From: Micromonospora deserti
GTDB taxonomy: Bacteria; Actinomycetota; Actinomycetes; Mycobacteriales; Micromonosporaceae
Direction of reading: 5' to 3'
DNA: 59,841 nt
NCBI RefSeq assembly: GCF_003236335.1
Contig: NZ_POUB01000012.1
Location: 1-59,841 of the forward strand
Part shown: piece after piece, positions 54,601-59,841 of the stretch
Layout of the letters: each line of letters opens with the position of its first letter
Position numbering within the stretch: the stretch's first letter is position 1
Notes under the pieces: generated by a model
Seen by the model: only the letters and a program-made list of their open reading frames with translations
Database searches by the model: none
What the model was told of the DNA's origin: nothing
Translations under genes and position numbers: made by a program

Positions 54601-56499
54601 CTACTGCTGGGGGTTGATGGTCGTGAACGGGAGGCGGAGCCGGAGCTGGCCGGCGATCGGGACGTTGTGTTCCCGGACATCCCGCAACTCCTCGGCGGTA
54701 AGGGCACGGGCGTAGATGCGGAACTCGTCGAGGGCGCCGCGGAACGGGTTGACGCCGTCGATCCGTCGGCCGAGGTAAATGCTGCGGATGCCGAACTCCT
54801 TGCCGGTGGTCACCGAGCCGCGGGGAGCGGCCAGATCGGCGACGGTGGCGCCGTCGATGAGGACCGTGACCCGCGCCGCCGTGCGTCGCATGGCGACGTG
54901 GTGCCAGAGCCCGTCGTTGTACGCGCCCGGGATGGTGATGTTCGCGTCGCCCTGGCCGGTGCCGACGACACCCCGGATGCGCTTGCTCGCCGGTTCGGCC
55001 CGCAGCCAGATCTGCGCGGCTCCCGTACCCCACTGGTAGAACCACCAGATCACGTGGCTGCCGGTGGTTTCGCTGTACCGGAACCACGTCGTGATCGTGA
55101 ACTCGCCGTCCCCAAGGTCGACGTCCGGATTGTACGGCACCTCTATGTGGTCGTCGACGCCGTCGAGCGCAATCCCGTCGCCGTACCGCCCATCGGTCAG
55201 CGTCGCGCCGCCGCGCACGTAGGCGGTGTTGTCGTAGCGCGGTGACGCGTCCGCGGTCGTCGGTCCCGGCTCCGGTGGCGGCGGCAGGCCGGGCGGCGAA
55301 CCGTTCGGGGTGTCGAGGTACGCCTCGTTGAACTTGACGAACCGGATCACCTCGTACAGGGCGGCCACGCCGCCTTCGTAGAGCACCCCGGCCACGGGGC
55401 CCGCGACCGGGTCGGTCTCGATCTTGACCATGTCGGAATACCCACCCGGACCCCAACTGATGACCTTGCCTTCCTGCCAGGTCTCCCAGGTTTGGGCCTC
55501 GTCGTACGAGGACCGGATCGTCAGGGCCTCGCGCTTGCCGGGGTTCGCGGGCCCGGAAAACAAGATGCGGTCCCGCGCGTCACCTTCGTCGGTGGCGGTC
55601 AGGCGCAGCAACGCTCCCTGCACGACAGGCATCGTCAGCTCGGGCACCATCCGGAACGGCGCGTCGAAGCTTTCGCCGCCGTCGCTGGAGATCGCGTACG
55701 CCCGTGTGCCCTCAGCCGTCCCGGCTTCCCGCACGTTGACGTAGATCCGGCCGTCGGTCAGCTCCACCAGCGTCGACTCGTTGACGAAGATGGTGTCGTC
55801 GGCGCCACCGGCGCTGGTGCCGAGCCGCCACGTGTCGCCGCCGTCGTCGCTGTACGCCAGGTGGATGCCGGCGATGGGCTGCCCGTCGGGGCCGACGGAC
55901 TCATGGTTGGCGCTCATCACCAGCCGCCCGGCGTGCGGGCCGCGTTTGAGCTGGATGGCGTGCACCGGACCGGTGGCGTACCAGTGGGTCCACTCCGGCA
56001 GTATCAGCTCGGTCATTTCCCGCGGCGCGCTCCAGGTCGCTCCGTGGTCGTCGCTGATCTGCAGGTACGGATCGCGGCCACCGCTTCCGGTGCCCGGGTT
56101 GTGGGTCGTGAACAGCACGACTCGACCGGTCCGTTCGTCCACGATAGGCATCGGGTTGCCGTGCGTATCGCCGTTGCCGCGCGACACGACCTGCAGCGGC
56201 CCCCACGTACGGCCGCCGTCGTGGGACCGCTTCAGCACCAGGTCGATGTCGCCCCTGTCGCCACAGTTGTTGATGCGGCCTTCGGCAAACGCCAGCAGGT
56301 CTCCGTTGGTGGCTTTCACGATCGCCGGGATCCGGAAGCAAAAATACCCGTCCGTGTTCGCCGTGTAGACCGCCTGTTCCTCGTGATACGGCTCGGCGGC
56401 GTGGGCGGTGCCGCTGGTGAGCGGAGCGGCAGCCATAGCCGCGATCACCACAGTGCACAACAGTCGACGGAATCTTTGGCTGTGCTTTTGTCTCGTCAT
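54601..56499 (-). CDS. Secreted exo-alpha-sialidase (GH33-like) with C-terminal LamG/ConA-like domain
   Basis: A 632-residue secreted enzyme that releases terminal sialic or related nonulosonic acids. Signal peptide to about residue 35 (AHA). The six-bladed propeller has the FRIP motif (GYFCFRIPAIV) and Asp boxes SHDGGRTW, SDDHGATW and SDDGGDTW with later variants, plus EGRINNCGDRGDIDLVLKRS and RDPYLQ near the active-site arginines. A proline-rich linker (SPPGLPPPPEPGP) leads to a concanavalin-like lectin domain (DGVDDHIEVPYNPDVDLGDG, FTITTWFRYSETTG, GALDEFRIYARALTAEEL). The ATG at 56499 is chosen; GGAGG stands 11 bases upstream. A strong terminator follows. Confidence 0.88.
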   Translation of the reverse strand: MTRQKHSQRFRRLLCTVVIAAMAAAPLTSGTAHAAEPYHEEQAVYTANTDGYFCFRIPAIVKATNGDLLAFAEGRINNCGDRGDIDLVLKRSHDGGRTWGPLQVVSRGNGDTHGNPMPIVDERTGRVVLFTTHNPGTGSGGRDPYLQISDDHGATWSAPREMTELILPEWTHWYATGPVHAIQLKRGPHAGRLVMSANHESVGPDGQPIAGIHLAYSDDGGDTWRLGTSAGGADDTIFVNESTLVELTDGRIYVNVREAGTAEGTRAYAISSDGGESFDAPFRMVPELTMPVVQGALLRLTATDEGDARDRILFSGPANPGKREALTIRSSYDEAQTWETWQEGKVISWGPGGYSDMVKIETDPVAGPVAGVLYEGGVAALYEVIRFVKFNEAYLDTPNGSPPGLPPPPEPGPTTADASPRYDNTAYVRGGATLTDGRYGDGIALDGVDDHIEVPYNPDVDLGDGEFTITTWFRYSETTGSHVIWWFYQWGTGAAQIWLRAEPASKRIRGVVGTGQGDANITIPGAYNDGLWHHVAMRRTAARVTVLIDGATVADLAAPRGSVTTGKEFGIRSIYLGRRIDGVNPFRGALDEFRIYARALTAEELRDVREHNVPIAGQLRLRLPFTTINPQQ

Positions 56500-56519
56500 G
56501 GAAAGCGATACCTCCACTG

Positions 56520-56620
56520 GTCACCGCTGGGGCGGCTCGTGGCGAACGGCAGGCGTAGCCCGAGCTGCGCTTGTCGCACCTGTTGCGCTCGCGGATCGTC
56601 CGCAGCTCTGCCCGTACCGC
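56520..56620 (-). pseudogene. Relic of a second LamG domain end
   Basis: Just upstream of the sialidase, the minus strand encodes VRAELRTIRERN and, in a shifted frame, VRQAQLGLRLPFATSRP. These match the end of the sialidase LamG domain (TAEELRDVREHN and GQLRLRLPFTT). A tandem copy or a related gene has been lost here. The rest of 56621-56969 shows no gene. Confidence 0.5.
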
Positions 56621-56969
56621 CCACCTCTCGTCACACGTACGAAACGTTGCTGGACATCCTACGTCCTACGTCAGATGTCGCAAGCCCTCCGGCAGCTTGT
56701 CGGCCAGCTTGGTCGGCACGTCCCTCCCGAGGCTCTTCAACCAAGGGCGGCATGAGGCGGCTCGGCATCACCCCCGCACGGCGGCGCCGAGGGACAACCC
56801 CTTCGTTTCCTGCATGGTGTCCATCATTGGCATCCATTTGCGTCGAACCCTCGCCGCGGTCGTGGCGCACTTAGGGAACAAGCTGAGTCGCGAGCGGACA
56901 GAAAGCCGGACAACTGTTGACCGCGACGGGGGCGGGGATCAAACTCGTTGACGACCGTGAGGAGATCCC

Positions 56970-59345
56970 ATGTCTTGCATCCGGAGAATGACGCAAACCG
57001 CCGGCACCGTGCTCGCGCTGGTGCTCGGCCTGACAAGCCCGGCCTCCGCGGCCGGCCAGGAGGCCCAGTCGACGGCGTCGCCGGATGGCTGGGTCGGCAC
57101 CTGGTCGGCCTCGGCTTCCGGCACCGTGCCCAACCTCCCCACCGGATATGCGGACCGGACTATCCGCAACGTCGTGCACACCAGCGTTGGTGGTTCGGGT
57201 GCGCGGGTCTCGCTGACCAACGTCCTCGGCACGGTGGCGGTGCGGATGGACGTGGTGACGGTTGCGGTCGCCGATGCGCCCGACGCGCCGGACGCGGTCG
57301 CGGGCACGATGAGAGCGCTCACCTTCGGCGGCACGCCGTCGGTGACGATCCCGGCCGGCGGCGAGGTGCTGAGCGACCCGGTTTCCCTTGCCGTGCCGGA
57401 AGATGGCGACCTCCTGGTCAGCGTGTACACCCCGGTGTCGTCCGGGCCGGTGACCTATCACCAGGTGGCCAACCAGACCTCGTACCTGTCGCAAAGTGGT
57501 GATCATGCGGCCGACGAGTCCGGCGCGGCGTTCACCGAGACGATCACTTTCTGGCCGTACGTGAGCGGCGTGGACGTCCTGGGAAAGGCCGAGGGCGCAG
57601 TGGTCACGCTCGGCGACTCGATCACCGATGGGAACAACTCGACACGGAACGCGAATCACCGCTGGCCGGACTACCTGGCTGACCGGCTGATCGCCGAGCC
57701 TGGGCCGACGCGGCTCGGCGTGCTCAACGCCGGCATTAGCTCGAACCGGTTGCTCAACAGCACCTGGAACCCCAACGCGCTATCCAGGTTGGACCGTGAC
57801 GTGCTGACCGCGACCGGCGCGCGCTCCGTGATCGTAATGTTGGGAATCAACGACATCGGCGGCCAGCCGCAGCACCACGAGCCGTCGAAGGTCATCGCGG
57901 CGCTGGGCCAGATAGCGGCTCAGGTCAAGGCGAAGGGGCTGCGGGTCACCGGTGGCACGCTCACGCCGTTCGGCGGGTCGAGCAACTACACCGAGGAACT
58001 GGAAGGTGTGCGGCAGGCGGTCAACGACTTCATCCGCGACGGCGGCGCGTTCGACGCGGTGGCCGACTTCGACGTCGCGCTGCGGGACCCCGCGGTGCCG
58101 AACCGGTTACGGGCGGAGTACGACTCCGGCGACCACCTACACCCGAAGGACGCCGGTTACCAGGCGATGGCGGCGGTCGTTGACCTGGACAAGCTCGACA
58201 CCCGCCCGCCCGGCCACTGGGTCGGCACCTGGCAGACGGCCATGGCGCGGACGACGCCCGGTGCCGACCAGGGCATGCCGAACCACTCGATCCGCAACGT
58301 GGTGCACACCAGCGTGGGTGGCGACGCGGCTCGCGTGCGCCTGTCCAACGCGCTCGGCACGGCGCCGGTCCTGATGGGACGGGCGACGCTGGCGGTGGCG
58401 GCCAGGCCCGACGCACCGGACGCAGTTGCCGGCACGATGCGCGAGCTGACCTTCGGCGGCGCGCCGTCGGTGACCATCCCGGCCGGCGGCGAAGTGCTCA
58501 GCGACCCGATTTCCCTTGCCGTGCCGGCAGACGGGGACCTGTTGGTGACCGTCTACACCCCGGCGCCGTCCGGCCCGGTGACCGAGCACCCGCGCTCGTA
58601 CCAGACGTCGTTCATCACCGCGGACGGCGACCACGCGGCGGACGAGCAGGGCACCGCGTTCACCCAGCCGACTACGGCGTGGTATTACGCGACAGCCGTG
58701 GACGTCCGGTCCTCCTCCGCGCGCGGCGCGGTGGTGACCTTCGGCGACTCGATCACCGACGGGGACAAGTCGACCATCAATGCGAACCTGCGGTGGCCCG
58801 ACGTCCTCGCCGACCGGCTCGCCGCCGAACCGGGACCGACCGCGCTCGGCGTGGTCAACAGCGGCATCAGCGGCAACCGGATTCTCGACAGCAGCACCGG
58901 AACCGGGATCGGTGGCCCGAACGCGTTCGCCCGCCTGTCCCGGGACATGCTGACCACGTCCGGGGCGCGCACGGTCATCGTGCTCGAGGGCGTCAACGAC
59001 ATCCTCAACCTCGAACACCCCGACCCGGAGACCCTGAAACTCGCCCTGCGGCAGATCGCCGCCCAGGCACACGCACAGGGACTGCGAGTCGTCGTCGGAA
59101 CCCTCACGCCGATCAAGGGATGGCGCTCCTACACCGAGGAACGGGAGAACGTGCGGCAGGCCGTAAACGAGTTCATCCGCACGACTGACGACTTCGACGC
59201 CGTCGTCGACTTCGACGCGGTGGTGCGTGACCCGGCCGACCCCCAACGGATCAACCCGCCGTACGACTCGGGCGACCACCTGCACCCGTCGGACGCGGGC
59301 TACCGCGCGATGGCCGAGGCCATCGACCTCGGCACACTCCGCTGA
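56970..59345 (+). CDS. Secreted tandem SGNH/GDSL esterase (two catalytic units)
   Basis: A 791-residue exported protein made of two similar halves after a signal peptide (residues 1-28, ending ASA). Unit 1 (about 40-410) has WVGTWSASASG, GDSITDGNNST (Ser217), the block III motif GINDIGGQ and GDHLHPKDAGY (Asp388, His391). Unit 2 (about 416-791) repeats these as WVGTWQTAMAR, GDSITDGDKST (Ser594), EGVNDILN and GDHLHPSDAGY. Each unit opens with a beta-rich domain (IRNVVHTSVGG in both). Both triads look intact. Related enzymes deacetylate or de-esterify polysaccharides. ATG 56970 has GAGGAG upstream. A terminator follows at 59348. Confidence 0.87.
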   Translation: MSCIRRMTQTAGTVLALVLGLTSPASAAGQEAQSTASPDGWVGTWSASASGTVPNLPTGYADRTIRNVVHTSVGGSGARVSLTNVLGTVAVRMDVVTVAVADAPDAPDAVAGTMRALTFGGTPSVTIPAGGEVLSDPVSLAVPEDGDLLVSVYTPVSSGPVTYHQVANQTSYLSQSGDHAADESGAAFTETITFWPYVSGVDVLGKAEGAVVTLGDSITDGNNSTRNANHRWPDYLADRLIAEPGPTRLGVLNAGISSNRLLNSTWNPNALSRLDRDVLTATGARSVIVMLGINDIGGQPQHHEPSKVIAALGQIAAQVKAKGLRVTGGTLTPFGGSSNYTEELEGVRQAVNDFIRDGGAFDAVADFDVALRDPAVPNRLRAEYDSGDHLHPKDAGYQAMAAVVDLDKLDTRPPGHWVGTWQTAMARTTPGADQGMPNHSIRNVVHTSVGGDAARVRLSNALGTAPVLMGRATLAVAARPDAPDAVAGTMRELTFGGAPSVTIPAGGEVLSDPISLAVPADGDLLVTVYTPAPSGPVTEHPRSYQTSFITADGDHAADEQGTAFTQPTTAWYYATAVDVRSSSARGAVVTFGDSITDGDKSTINANLRWPDVLADRLAAEPGPTALGVVNSGISGNRILDSSTGTGIGGPNAFARLSRDMLTTSGARTVIVLEGVNDILNLEHPDPETLKLALRQIAAQAHAQGLRVVVGTLTPIKGWRSYTEERENVRQAVNEFIRTTDDFDAVVDFDAVVRDPADPQRINPPYDSGDHLHPSDAGYRAMAEAIDLGTLR

Positions 59346-59347
59346 GT

Positions 59348-59389
59348 GCTGGCTGCGTGCTGCCCCACCCAGGTCGGCACGCAGCCAGC
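59348..59389 (+). terminator. Terminator of the tandem SGNH gene
   Basis: GCTGGCTGCGTGC (59348-59360) and GCACGCAGCCAGC (59377-59389) are perfect 13-bp arms with a 16-base loop, immediately after the stop codon. Confidence 0.8.
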
Positions 59390-59826
59390 CGCCGGCGCGG
59401 TCACGCGCGGCGAGCGGCCAGCAGCCATAAAACACCTGAATCAGGCGCCCTCTGAGAGTGGCGTTCAGGGATTGCCTTCATGCGTGTTGCCATAGGACCT
59501 CCACGGTCGGCGTGCCTGCCCCCGTCGTGGCCTCTTCGTCTAGGCTAGGCGTTGCGCACCTATTTGAGGGGGTTCGCCACCCGGATGGCCGGCTAGCGCA
59601 CGCACTCGCTATGACCGAAGACTTCGGTGTCCCGCACCCCGGACCGCAGGTCCTATCGGTGTCACAGGGTGACCGGTGATGGGCAACGTAGGTGCGCCAC
59701 TGTCTGCCTCGGCTCGCCGCCAAGTCCGGAAATCGAGTTCGGTCGGGTTGGTCGGCTGAGGCAGGATGTCGGGGTGATCCGGGGCAGACGCGACGGTTCA
59801 TCCTCCCGCCTTCGGTGGTGGGGGAG
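59390..59826. other. Region without an identified gene
   Basis: No frame shows family features. A short frame from ATG 59611 (MTEDFGVPHPGPQVLSVSQG) lacks a ribosome-binding site. The real right flank is unknown because the contig ends here. Confidence 0.4.
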
Positions 59827-59841
59827 CTGTCTCTTATACAC
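59827..59841. other. Sequencing-adapter (Tn5 mosaic-end) contamination at contig end
   Basis: The last 15 bases, CTGTCTCTTATACAC, equal the start of the Nextera/Tn5 mosaic-end adapter. The low GC and exact match mean this is not genomic sequence; genuine DNA ends at about 59826. Confidence 0.9.

Noticed and set aside
54326..55456. Minus-strand open frame of 376 codons
   Set aside because: Alternative frame of the sialidase LamG region, arginine-rich, with no start context.

Overview
The window is high-GC actinobacterial DNA, most like a Micromonosporaceae-type soil actinomycete. The evidence is very GC-rich third codon positions, frequent GTG starts and ATGA start/stop overlaps, Tat- and Sec-exported polysaccharide hydrolases, a SARP and an NB-ARC/TPR regulator, and spore-associated-protein paralogues. 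It reads as one complete assembly contig: it begins inside an insertion-sequence transposase and its last 15 bases are sequencing-adapter sequence. No rRNA, tRNA or CRISPR array was seen.

Layout. 0.1-4.5 kb: a secreted GH5-type hydrolase and a divergent GH43/AbfB arabinan- or xylan-type hydrolase, with two LacI-type operators between them. 4.5-7.3 kb: a 28-codon peptide gene, a hairpin and a cytochrome P450, which look like a small P450-modified RiPP locus; a decayed MFS gene, a membrane-protein remnant and a 5'-truncated DoxX gene surround it. 7.4-21.7 kb: a myo-inositol catabolism operon (iolG, iolC, a Cgl0159-type aldolase-like gene, iolB, iolD, iolE, a three-gene ABC importer, a second inositol dehydrogenase-like gene, an IolH-like gene, mmsA) with a divergent GntR regulator and an operator-like inverted repeat. 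21.8-29 kb: IS remnants, a delta-60 repeat lipoprotein, a membrane protein carrying a lipase-like GYSHG motif, and an Rrf2 regulator divergent from an NAD(P)-binding oxidoreductase with duplicated operators. 29-32.2 kb: pirin, DoxX and NmrA-like genes divergent from a MarR regulator. 32.2-33.7 kb: a gene graveyard. 33.8-37.5 kb: a SARP regulator and an NB-ARC/TPR regulator (one frameshift). 37.6-38.9 kb: decayed lutB/lutC. 39-44 kb: a Tat-exported GH106-type alpha-L-rhamnosidase, IS debris and a GH12 glucanase. 44-46.7 kb: HxlR regulator with a divergent DHFR-family reductase, then fragments of a serine recombinase and an ATPase. 47.3-52.7 kb: two SapA-like secreted proteins, a MauE-like membrane protein, relics of selD and selB, and an operon of an unknown protein, a MauD-like thiol protein, a Tat-exported six-cysteine protein and a membrane protein interrupted by an in-frame TGA. 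53-59.8 kb: an unknown cytosolic protein, a sialidase with a LamG-like domain, and a tandem-duplicated SGNH/GDSL esterase.

Together the intact genes suggest a plant-debris or polysaccharide-degrading soil lifestyle (GH5, GH43, GH106, GH12, sialidase, SGNH esterase) with inositol as a carbon source. The two stretches most likely to be undescribed systems are the peptide/P450 pair at 5.1-6.6 kb and the Mau-like oxidative-folding genes at 47.3-52.7 kb. Most gaps between intact genes hold degraded genes and IS fragments, which marks the region as recombination-prone accessory DNA.
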